A model generated the notes under the pieces. It was not told the origin of the DNA, did no database searches, and worked only from the letters and a program-made list of their open reading frames with translations. Below, piece by piece: positions 6,723-11,876 of a stretch of DNA of 11,876 nt. The stretch's first letter is position 1; each line of letters starts with the position of its first letter. A program made the translations under genes and the position numbers. The DNA comes from an uncultured Clostridia bacterium (lineage in GTDB: Bacteria > Bacillota > Clostridia > Oscillospirales > Acutalibacteraceae): positions 1 through 11,876 of the forward strand of contig CAMNHG010000036.1 of the NCBI GenBank assembly GCA_946539105.1, given 5' to 3'.

Positions 6723-7529
6723 ATGAAAAAACCAAAGTTATTTTATCTGCACAACGACAACCGCTGCCTTGTCAACCGTCTGTCCGACGAACAGGCAGGA
6801 AAGGTGCTCAAAGCAATCTATAATTTTGCCGACGGCGGCGAGATTGAAGAATCGGGCGACCTCGCCGTTGACACCGTGGTTGACGTATTTACAGGCGTAA
6901 TCGCAAGGCAGTACGAGGCGTACAATGAAAAGTGCGAGAAAATGCGTGCAAATGCCCTAAAACGCTATAATCAAAAAGACAACTCTGCAACGGCATGCAA
7001 AAGCAGGGAAGATAAAGATAAAGATAAAGATGAAAATAAAGAGAAATATGAAGATAAAGAGAAAGATAAAGAGAAAAATAAAGATAAAGATAAAGAGAAT
7101 AAAAAAGAGAAAGAAGAAAATTCATCTTCTCTCTCTGATTCTCCCGGTGATCAAGTTGATTATTCTTCTGTTTATAATTCATACAACAGCATATGCAGTG
7201 ATATGGTGACTGCAATTGACAGTCTAAGCAGGCGGTGTGCTGTAGACAATGCTATGGAGCTGTTGGATGGAGTTACATTTGACGAGCTGTTTGAGCGCGT
7301 ACGGCAATCTGACTTTCTGACAGGCAGGAACGGCAAGTGGTACGGCTGTAATTTTGACTGGATTATGCAGCCCGAACACCTGCAAAAGATAATGTCAGGC
7401 GCGTACGACAACCCCTCGCCGAAAAAGCCCTCACCCCCTGCGTACACCAAACCGATAAGGCAGACAAGCTATGATATAAACGAGGTTCGTAAATTTGACA
7501 GCCTTGATTTTATGGACGAGGAAGGTTGA
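6723..7529 (+). CDS. Phage replication-type protein (DUF6291-like N-terminus)
   Basis: 268 residues, ATG at 6723 with GGAGG ten bases upstream. The N-terminal part (KPKLFYLHNDNRCLVNRLSDEQAGKVLKAIYNFADGGE, then TGVIARQYEAYNEKCEKMRANALKRY; written in pieces at residues 4-40 and 58-82) matches my memory of DUF6291 phage proteins. Residues about 97-132 are a Lys/Asp/Glu low-complexity linker. The C-terminal block FLTGRNGKWYGCNFDWIMQP (198-217) with GAYDN is the conserved tail of Gram-positive phage replisome-organiser proteins that bring helicase to the origin. It stands alone, opposite in direction to the head genes, without the usual helicase loader or repressor neighbours. Its stop codon lies in the first heptad of repeat copy II, so the C-terminus could be altered. 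Confidence 0.65.
   Translation: MKKPKLFYLHNDNRCLVNRLSDEQAGKVLKAIYNFADGGEIEESGDLAVDTVVDVFTGVIARQYEAYNEKCEKMRANALKRYNQKDNSATACKSREDKDKDKDENKEKYEDKEKDKEKNKDKDKENKKEKEENSSSLSDSPGDQVDYSSVYNSYNSICSDMVTAIDSLSRRCAVDNAMELLDGVTFDELFERVRQSDFLTGRNGKWYGCNFDWIMQPEHLQKIMSGAYDNPSPKKPSPPAYTKPIRQTSYDINEVRKFDSLDFMDEEG
7011..7116 (+). repeat. Imperfect GATAAA simple repeat inside the 6723 gene
   Basis: Purine-rich run built from GATAAA, GAGAAA, GAAAAT and similar 6-base units, almost free of C, encoding the K/D/E linker of the protein. Units differ slightly, so most slippage would be limited to the pure GATAAAGATAAAGATAAA stretch at its left end. In-frame hexamers would change linker length without breaking the frame. 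Confidence 0.8.
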
Positions 7530-7662
7530 GAGTTGAGAGTTCAGAGTTTAGAGTTTAATTTCGGTCGGGTATATAAGTTGGTATTCCCGAAATGTCTTGT
7601 TCCCGAATGAATTAATATGGTGCGTAATTTTAATTTAACTTATAATTTTAACTGTAGGGGCG

Positions 7663-7721
7663 TTCTTAGCACAACGGCAACCCTTTTGTCACTTCGTGAC
7701 ATTTCCCCTGATAGGGGAATC
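7663..7721 (+). repeat. Roughly 60-base double-hairpin submodule inserted in copy II
   Basis: AACGGCAACCCTTTTG, hairpin TGTCAC-TTC-GTGACA (7687-7701), hairpin TTCCCCT-GAT-AGGGGAA (7703-7719). It splits an inverted copy of the G/C hairpin module: GTAGGGGCG (7654-7662) lies to its left and ACCCGTGTGTCCGCCC (7722-7737) to its right. Together they nearly restore the reverse complement of the module intact at 7964-7989. Confidence 0.6.
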
Positions 7722-7963
7722 ACCCGTGTGTCCGCCCGGGAAACGTAAACCGCGTTTACCGCACGGCACGTTTTAATCGCGATAAACGGTCGTGTTGATT
7801 ACAATTCAAAACGTGGCGTTATTGGAAAAGCCGCCCCCTCCGTCACGCCGCATTGGCGGCGTGCCACCTCCCCCGCAAGCGGTGGAGGCTTTAAACTGTA
7901 ATTTAGAGTTTTATTCAGCACACAAAACGTTTATATATATCAAATGATATGTTCCTGTCCTGC

Positions 7964-7989
7964 GGGCGGACACACGGGTCCGCCCCTAC
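7964..7989 (+). repeat. G/C hairpin module, copy in element II
   Basis: GGGCGGAC (7964-7971), loop ACACGG, GTCCGCCC (7978-7985), then CTAC. The full 26 bases are identical to 11741-11766 in element IV. The lack of a T-run argues against a terminator. Perfect identity over 26 bases suggests a recently spread or conserved repeat unit. Confidence 0.7.
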
Positions 7990-8085
7990 GGTTATTAACA
8001 AACGTTTCCTGAAAAATTAAACAATCGTCAACAAATACACTTTTCCTATAAATAATTAAACTCTAAACATTAAACTCTAAACTCT

Positions 8086-8121
8086 AAAAAAAACCGAGAG
8101 CTGAGAAAAACTCAGCTCCCG
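8086..8121 (-). terminator. Intrinsic terminator of the ribosomal protein operon
   Basis: Read on the minus strand: CGGGAGCTGAG, loop TTTTT, CTCAGCTCTCG (11 pairs with one G-T), one G, then eight T. It lies 21 bases beyond the rplQ stop, the expected end of the operon. Repeat copy II begins directly after its T-run. Confidence 0.9.
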
Positions 8122-8142
8122 AATAAAGCTTTTTATCTTATT

Positions 8143-8484
8143 TTAGATAAGCTCGATAACAGCCATCTCGGCACCGTCGCCGCGACGGGGACCGATCTTT
8201 GTTACTCTTGTGTAGCCGCCCTTACGCTCGGCGTACTTGGGAGCAATCTCTGAAAAGAGCTTTGTAACAACGTCTTCCTTGGTAACAAAAGCCAAAACAA
8301 GGCGTCTGTTGTGAAGTGTGTTAGTCTTTGCGGTTGTTATCATTTTCTCCGCCATAGCCTGAACCTCTTTGGCGCGAGTGTTTGTTGTTTCAATTTTGCC
8401 GTTTTCGAGAAGGAAAGTAACCATAGCGCGGAGCATTGCTGTTCTCTGTGCTGTTGTTCTTCCCAGTTTTCTTGTACCTGGCAT
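8143..8484 (-). CDS. rplQ: 50S ribosomal protein L17
   Basis: 113 residues starting MPGTRKLGRTTAQRTAMLRA, the conserved start of L17. ATG at 8484 is eight bases after AAAGGAG. An in-frame GTG at 8493 would overlap that site and is rejected. L17 is a late-assembling protein of the large subunit near the exit tunnel. The family core is complete: LLENGKIETTNTRAKEVQ, the helix AEKMITTAKT, and the C-terminal GGYTRVTKIGPRRGDGAEMAVIEL. It is the last gene of the operon, after rpoA with a 39-base gap, and is followed by an intrinsic terminator. In many Clostridia cobalt/ECF transporter ATPase genes follow; here repeat DNA and phage genes follow instead. Confidence 0.97.
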   Translation of the reverse strand: MPGTRKLGRTTAQRTAMLRAMVTFLLENGKIETTNTRAKEVQAMAEKMITTAKTNTLHNRRLVLAFVTKEDVVTKLFSEIAPKYAERKGGYTRVTKIGPRRGDGAEMAVIELI

Positions 8485-8523
8485 TGTATTCACTCCTTTA
8501 CCGTTTAATAAAAGGATTTAGAA

Positions 8524-9477
8524 TTATTCCTCTTCCTTTTGGAGACCGAAACCGAGAGAATTGAGCTTCTGTACAACCTCTTCGAGCGACTTTCTGCCCA
8601 GGTTGCGAACCTTCATCATATCCTCTTCGGACTTATTAATTAAATCTTCAACAGTGTTGATGCCTGCGCGCTTGAGGCAGTTGAACGAACGTACCGACAA
8701 ATCGAGGTCTTCGATTGTCATTTCGAGGATTTTCTCCTTGCCCTTGTCGTCCTTCTCAACCATAACTTCCGCCGAGGAAGCCTTGTCTGAGAGGTTAACA
8801 AAGAGGTTGAGGTGCTCGGTGAGTACCTTTGCGGCAAGAGAAACCGCTTCCTCTGCGCTGATAACGCCGTTTGTCCAAACGTCAAGCGTTAGTTTATCAT
8901 AGTCGGTAATCTGACCTACACGGGTGTTGTCAACCGTGTAGTTTACCTTTAATACGGGCGTGTAGATTGAGTCGATGGGCAGAACGCCGATAACGTTGTT
9001 GCCTGCGAGCTGCTTGTTGCGCTCACCGGGAACATAGCCTCTGCCTCTGTCGAGGGTAATCTCCATATTGAGCTTCGCGCCCTCGCCGAGTGTGGCGATA
9101 TGGAGCTCGGGATTGAGGATTTCAACCTCGTCGTCGCACTTGATGTTGGCGGCTGTTACCTCGCCCGCGCCCTCGGCGTCAATCTCGACAACCTTGGGGC
9201 AAACCTCGTGGAGCTTGGGAACAAGGCTCTTGAGGTTGAGTACGATCTCGGTTACGTCCTCTTTAACGCCCGGGATAGTTGAAAATTCGTGAAGAACGCC
9301 GTCAATCTTAACTGATGTGACAGCACAGCCCTCAAGTGAGGAAAGCAGCACTCTGCGAAGGCTGTTGCCGAGAGTGTTGCCGAAGCCGCGCTCAAGCGGT
9401 TCAACAACAAATCTGCCGTACTTTCCGTCCTCGGTTAATTCAGCTGTTTCAATTCTTGGCTTTTCTATTTCAATCAT
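8524..9477 (-). CDS. rpoA: DNA-directed RNA polymerase subunit alpha
   Basis: 317 residues from the ATG at 9477 (MIEIEKPRIETAEL), eight bases after AAGGAGG. An open frame continues upstream to 9570 but has no site and no family match. The N-terminal domain (about 1-230) carries the dimerisation and assembly motifs RGFGNTLGNSLRRVLLSSL and RGRGYVPGERNK. The C-terminal domain, after a linker near DDKGKEKILEM, has the DNA/UP-element and activator-binding fold (LDLSVRSFNCLKRAGI, NLGRKSLEEVVQKLNSLGFGL). The length is normal. Unlike its neighbours it is separated from the gene before it, rpsD, by 170 bases of unusual sequence. Confidence 0.98.
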   Translation of the reverse strand: MIEIEKPRIETAELTEDGKYGRFVVEPLERGFGNTLGNSLRRVLLSSLEGCAVTSVKIDGVLHEFSTIPGVKEDVTEIVLNLKSLVPKLHEVCPKVVEIDAEGAGEVTAANIKCDDEVEILNPELHIATLGEGAKLNMEITLDRGRGYVPGERNKQLAGNNVIGVLPIDSIYTPVLKVNYTVDNTRVGQITDYDKLTLDVWTNGVISAEEAVSLAAKVLTEHLNLFVNLSDKASSAEVMVEKDDKGKEKILEMTIEDLDLSVRSFNCLKRAGINTVEDLINKSEEDMMKVRNLGRKSLEEVVQKLNSLGFGLQKEEE

Positions 9478-9647
9478 TCGCGAATCCTCCTTATTATGCC
9501 GCTGATAACAACGGCTCTTGTAATCTGTCGTATATAAATATTCCTGAAAATCCGGCACGCGCCGGAGCAAACGCGGAGTACGCGCCTAAAGCCCTGCCGC
9601 CGCCGATAAAACGGCAGCACGCAGAGTATGTGCCAAAGGGCACCAGA
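9478..9647 (-). other. Unusually long, GC-rich spacer between rpsD and rpoA
   Basis: Other gaps in this operon segment are 14 to 39 bases; this one is 170. Bases 9548-9640 are GC-rich and hold small hairpins on the minus strand: GTGCC-CTTT-GGCAC, CTGCCG...CGGCAG, and TCCGGC-GCGT-GCCGGA followed by TTTT (9566-9547). An imperfect direct repeat is present (TACTCTGCGTGCTGCCG and TACTCCGCGTTTGCTCCG). It could be an inserted repeat unit, an attenuator or an mRNA leader controlling rpoA; no coding product is supported. Confidence 0.5.
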
Positions 9648-10250
9648 TTACTTGGAGTACAACTCAACGATGAGGTGTTCTTCAACAGGATAGTCGATAT
9701 CGTCTCTCTGCGGAAGAGCTACAACCTTGCCGCCGAGGAGATTCTCGTCCTTTTCAAGCCACTTAGGTGTGAGGGCTGATGCGTTCTCGCCCTCAGCGAT
9801 AGCCTTAAATCTTGCAGTTGAACGGCTCTTTTCCTTTACGGTGATAACGTCGCCGACCTTAACGATGTAGGAGGGGATGTTAACCTTTTTGCCGTTAACG
9901 GTAAAGTGAGCATGGTTAACAAGCTGTCTTGCCTCGCGTCTTGTAGCTGCAAGTCCGAGACGGAAAACAACGTTGTCAAGTCTGCGCTCTACGAGTGAAA
10001 GCAAAGCCTCACCGGTCTTGCCCTCAGCCTTTTCAGCCTTCTCATAGTAAGCGCGGAACTGCTTTTCGAGAATGCCGTAGATAAACTTAACCTTCTGCTT
10101 CTCGGTAAGCTGCATGCTGTACTCGCTCTTTTTTCTTCTCATTTTTCCGCCGGGATTTCTGTTAGAGGTCTTTTTGCTGTAACCCATAACGGCGGGCGAA
10201 ATGCCAAGCGCTCTGCAACGCTTTGCGATTGGCTGCATATTCTTAGCCAT
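9648..10250 (-). CDS. rpsD: 30S ribosomal protein S4 (zinc-free type)
   Basis: 200 residues, ATG after AAAGGAGG. S4 starts assembly of the small subunit by binding 16S rRNA and in many bacteria represses its own operon. The N-terminal region (MAKNMQPIAKRCRALGIS, then NRNPGGKMRRKKSEY) lacks the four-cysteine zinc site of the other S4 form; only one Cys is present there. The S4 RNA-binding domain follows (LERRLDNVVFRLGLA-type block VERRLDNVVFRLGLAATRRE, then VNHAHFTVNGKKVNIPSY). The C-terminus VEEHLIVELYSK is the normal end. The gene lies between rpsK and rpoA, an arrangement common in Clostridia. Confidence 0.97.
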   Translation of the reverse strand: MAKNMQPIAKRCRALGISPAVMGYSKKTSNRNPGGKMRRKKSEYSMQLTEKQKVKFIYGILEKQFRAYYEKAEKAEGKTGEALLSLVERRLDNVVFRLGLAATRREARQLVNHAHFTVNGKKVNIPSYIVKVGDVITVKEKSRSTARFKAIAEGENASALTPKWLEKDENLLGGKVVALPQRDDIDYPVEEHLIVELYSK

Positions 10251-10274
10251 TAATAATTTCCTCCTTTAATAATA

Positions 10275-10673
10275 CTACACACGTCTTCTCTTGGGAGGAC
10301 GGCATCCGTTGTGAGGAATTGGTGTAACGTCTTTGATCATTGTTACCTCAAGACCTGCTGTCTGAAGAGCTCTGATAGCTGCTTCTCTGCCCTGTCCGGG
10401 TCCCTTTACATAAACCTCGACGTATTTCATACCGTGCTCCATTGCAGCTTTAGCGGCTGTCTCGGCTGCTGACTGAGCCGCGAACGGAGTAGACTTCTTT
10501 GAACCTCTGAATCCGAGCTCGCCTGCGCTTGCCCAAGAAACAGCGTTACCCTGTGTATCGGAAATAGTAACAATAGTATTGTTAAATGTAGACTGGATAT
10601 GAGCCGCGCCTTTCTCGATGTGCTTGCGCTCACGGCGGCGGCGGATAACCTTCTTGCCTTTTGGTGCTGCCAT
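10275..10673 (-). CDS. rpsK: 30S ribosomal protein S11
   Basis: 132 residues, ATG at 10673 with AAGGAGG about nine bases upstream, within a 14-base gap from rpsM. S11 sits on the platform of the small subunit near the E site and mRNA. Family features are GAAHIQSTFNNTIVTISD, WASAGELGFRGSKKSTPFAAQ, AMEHGMKYVEVYVKGPGQGRE and the C-terminal VTPIPHNGCRPPKRRRV. The length is normal and no break is seen. It is cotranscribed with rpsM upstream and rpsD downstream (24-base gap). Confidence 0.98.
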   Translation of the reverse strand: MAAPKGKKVIRRRRERKHIEKGAAHIQSTFNNTIVTISDTQGNAVSWASAGELGFRGSKKSTPFAAQSAAETAAKAAMEHGMKYVEVYVKGPGQGREAAIRALQTAGLEVTMIKDVTPIPHNGCRPPKRRRV

Positions 10674-10687
10674 AGTCGTGAACCTCC

Positions 10688-11056
10688 TTACTTCTTCTTG
10701 TTCGCCATAGTCTTACGGGGACCCTTACGTGTACGGGCGTTTGTCTTTGAACGCTGACCTCTTACGGGGAGTCCCTTTCTGTGACGAACACCGCGGTAAC
10801 ATCCGATATCAATAAGTCTTTTAATATCATAAGCTATGTCACGGCGAAGGTCACCTTCTACGCGGCAATGGTGCTCAATGTATTCTCTGAGCTTTGAAAC
10901 ATCTTCTTCTGTTAAATCCCTAACGCGTGTGTCGGGATTAACGCCTGTTGCAGCAATAATGTCTGTTGCAGTTTTACGACCGATACCGAAAATATAGGTT
11001 AAGCCGATCTCAACTCTTTTATCTCTCGGCAAGTCAACGCCTGCTATACGAGCCAT
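10688..11056 (-). CDS. rpsM: 30S ribosomal protein S13
   Basis: 122 residues starting MARIAGVDLPRDKRVEIGLT, ATG six bases after GGAGGTG. S13 lies in the head of the small subunit and contacts tRNA and bridge B1 to the large subunit. Helix-two-turn-helix motif TYIFGIGRKTATDIIAATG, central HCRVEGDLRRDIAYDIKRL, and basic tail RGQRSKTNARTRKGPRKTMANKKK are all present. The gene before it, rpmJ, is 338 bases away instead of the usual short gap, because repeat copy III lies between them. Confidence 0.98.
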   Translation of the reverse strand: MARIAGVDLPRDKRVEIGLTYIFGIGRKTATDIIAATGVNPDTRVRDLTEEDVSKLREYIEHHCRVEGDLRRDIAYDIKRLIDIGCYRGVRHRKGLPVRGQRSKTNARTRKGPRKTMANKKK

Positions 11057-11115
11057 TCAGTTGCACCTCCATATAAAAATTAAGTTAAGTTTAATTTGAT
11101 AAGCGGAGCTTTTTT

Positions 11116-11350
11116 AATTGATAATTGATAGTTGATAATTGATAATTTCGGTCGGGTATAAAGGTTTGTTTTACCGAAACGTTTTGTTCCCGATTGAATC
11201 AATATGGTGCTGACTTTGGTGACAGGGGCAAGCCCTGTCACTACAATGCAACACATAGGTTTATTGTAGTGGCAACCCTTGCGGTTGCCTTTTAAATCGG
11301 GTGTGGGCGGAGCCCACCCTTAATTATCCATTCTCCATTTTCCATTATCC
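11116..11350 (+). repeat. Mosaic intergenic repeat element, copy III (inside the ribosomal operon)
   Basis: Left heptads AATTGAT, AATTGAT, AGTTGAT, AATTGAT (11116-11143); right heptads ATTATCC, ATTCTCC, ATTTTCC, ATTATCC (11323-11350), partly complementary. Core TTTCGGTCGGGTAT...AATATGGTGC (11146-11210) is shared with copies I and II. Then come hairpins specific to this copy: TGACAGGG-GCAAG-CCCTGTCA, an outer pair ACTACAAT/ATTGTAGT, GGCAACC-CTTGC-GGTTGCC, and GTGGGC-GGA-GCCCAC. No coding frame is seen. It separates rpsM from rpmJ and would be part of the operon mRNA. Confidence 0.75.
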
Positions 11351-11394
11351 ATTAATTTGTCCCGCTGTTTTGTGCGAATGTTTCTGTCGATTAA

Positions 11395-11508
11395 TTAACC
11401 CTGACGCTGCTTATGCTTGGGGTTTTCGCAGATAACGAGAATTTTGCCTTTTCTCTTAATTACCTTGCACTTATCGCACATTTTCTTTACTGAAGGTCTG
11501 ACTTTCAC
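11395..11508 (-). CDS. rpmJ: 50S ribosomal protein L36 (zinc-binding type)
   Basis: 37 residues: a GTG start at 11508, then KVRPSVKKMCDKCKVIKRKG and KILVICENPKHKQRQG, the complete L36 sequence. An in-frame TGA lies three codons upstream and no ATG is in frame, so GTG is the only normal start; AAAGGA is about ten bases away. C11, C14, C27 and H32 form the zinc ribbon. L36 binds 23S rRNA in the large subunit. It sits between infA and rpsM, as in most Bacillota, but with about 330 bases on each side, both filled mainly by repeat elements. Confidence 0.95.
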   Translation of the reverse strand: MKVRPSVKKMCDKCKVIKRKGKILVICENPKHKQRQG

Positions 11509-11652
11509 TAATAATCATTCCTTTCTTTGTTTTTTAAGTCGTTACATAGGTTTTACTTTTGTTAAGCCTTCTGTTCTCGACTGAAAACTTCGGGCTTATT
11601 CTTACGTTTGGCAAGCTGTCTTTTAAGACTATTGCTTAACTGAACGTTTTTG
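11509..11652 (-). other. rpmJ leader side of the infA-rpmJ gap, no gene seen
   Basis: 144 bases between the rpmJ start and the left end of repeat copy IV. It holds the rpmJ ribosome binding site near 11519-11524 and no clear promoter. A short minus-strand reading frame ends at 11562 but has no start codon. Nothing else is supported. Confidence 0.4.
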
Positions 11653-11825
11653 AATTGATAATTGATAGTTGATAATTGATAATTTCGGTCAAGTTTGCGA
11701 AAAAATCAAACTTTTTTAACATAACCAAGCGTTTGCTCACGGGCGGACACACGGGTCCGCCCCTACATTTCTAAGGAAATGCCGGAGCTTAATCATTAAC
11801 TTTCAACTTTCAACTTTCAACTTTC
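11653..11825 (+). repeat. Mosaic intergenic repeat element, copy IV (hybrid, between infA and rpmJ)
   Basis: The left heptads (11653-11680) are the same series as copy III (AATTGAT, AATTGAT, AGTTGAT, AATTGAT). The right heptads (11798-11825, AACTTTC four times) are those of copy I. The arms therefore do not pair with each other as in copies I and II. The core is cut short and diverged after AATTTCGGTC; then comes the G/C hairpin at 11741-11762. The right end is 12 bases from the infA stop codon. It is part of the operon transcript if infA, rpmJ and rpsM are cotranscribed. Confidence 0.7.
11741..11766 (+). repeat. G/C hairpin module, copy in element IV
   Basis: GGGCGGAC, loop ACACGG, GTCCGCCC, then CTAC. 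Identical over 26 bases to 7964-7989, and present as an inverted, interrupted copy at 7654-7737. Confidence 0.7.
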
Positions 11826-11837
11826 AATTATAAAGAA

Positions 11838-11876
11838 TTACTTGGATCTCCAGGTAATTCTGCCTCTTGTCAGGTC
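11838..11876 (-). CDS. infA: Translation initiation factor IF-1, C-terminal end only
   Basis: The last twelve codons read DLTRGRITWRSK and stop at TAA (11840-11838). This is the conserved end of IF-1, which helps place initiator tRNA in the P site. Position directly before rpmJ and rpsM fits the usual Bacillota order. The rest of the gene lies beyond the window edge. Confidence 0.88.
   Translation of the reverse strand, partial: DLTRGRITWRSK

Larger units (their letters stand above)
7525..8085 (+). repeat. Mosaic intergenic repeat element, copy II
   Basis: Left heptads GTTGAGA, GTTGAGA, GTTCAGA, GTTTAGA, GTTTAAT (7525-7559); right heptads of AAACTCT/AAACATT type (about 8058-8085), which are their reverse complement. 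The core module TTTCGGTCGGG... (7559-7661) is nearly identical to copy I, and the module at about 7740-7894 matches 6310-6524 without the insertion seen there. A G/C hairpin at 7964-7985 is shared with copy IV. The element fills the whole 613-base gap from the stop codon of the phage gene to the terminator of rplQ; no gene is seen in it. Confidence 0.75.

Noticed and set aside
6889..7215. Minus-strand frame rich in Leu and Tyr, looking like a membrane protein
   Set aside because: It is the antisense reading of the GATAAA repeat and disappears outside it.
7525..8142. Prophage attachment site between the phage gene and rplQ
   Set aside because: No tRNA or integrase and no direct repeat pair that could be called att; the other prophage end is outside the window.
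9494..9685. 63-codon minus-strand frame in the rpsD-rpoA spacer
   Set aside because: It begins inside rpsD, has no ribosome binding site and its only notable feature is the GC-rich block; no protein family recognised.
11562..11650. Short minus-strand frame reading RQLAKRKNKPEVFSREQKA before a stop
   Set aside because: No ATG, GTG or TTG in frame before the repeat begins, and too short to judge; it could be a decayed gene end but this cannot be supported.

Overview
The window looks like a Bacillota (Clostridia) chromosome, probably an Oscillospiraceae/Ruminococcaceae-type gut bacterium. The basis is the order infA-rpmJ-rpsM-rpsK-rpsD-rpoA-rplQ, the zinc-free form of S4, strong GGAGG ribosome binding sites and the style of the phage head genes. 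The placement rests on gene order and recalled family features, not on a search.

Left part (1-5986, all minus strand, read right to left): a tightly packed tailed-phage head module. It runs terminase small subunit, terminase large subunit, portal, head maturation protease with a scaffold-like tail, small decoration-type protein, HK97-fold major capsid protein, head-tail connector, a further connector-like protein, and the first 13 codons of the next gene. Stops and starts overlap or lie within about 15 bases, so this is one transcription unit. Reassigned starts (GTG for the portal and large terminase, TTG for the connector, an odd GTG or ATT for the small terminase) fit the visible ribosome binding sites better than the longest frames.

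Middle (5987-8142): a lone plus-strand phage replication-type gene (6723-7529) lies between two mosaic intergenic repeat elements. The terminase operon and this gene are divergent. They start from mirror-image copies of the same promoter/operator-like sequence, with a TTGCA-N8-TGCAA dyad. No integrase, repressor, tRNA or att site is visible, so the phage segment looks like a remnant, a rearranged prophage or a domesticated head module.

Right part (8086-11876, minus strand): the ribosomal protein/alpha operon, read right to left as infA (3' end only), rpmJ, rpsM, rpsK, rpsD, rpoA, rplQ, ending in a strong intrinsic terminator. Two more repeat elements sit inside this operon, between infA and rpmJ and between rpmJ and rpsM. 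An unusual GC-rich 170-base spacer separates rpsD from rpoA.

The most unusual content is the repeat family, with four copies in 12 kb. Each copy is bounded by outward-facing arrays of 7-base repeats. Inside is a shuffled set of hairpin modules, and some hairpin stems differ in sequence between copies yet stay paired. One roughly 60-base submodule appears to have inserted into two different host modules.
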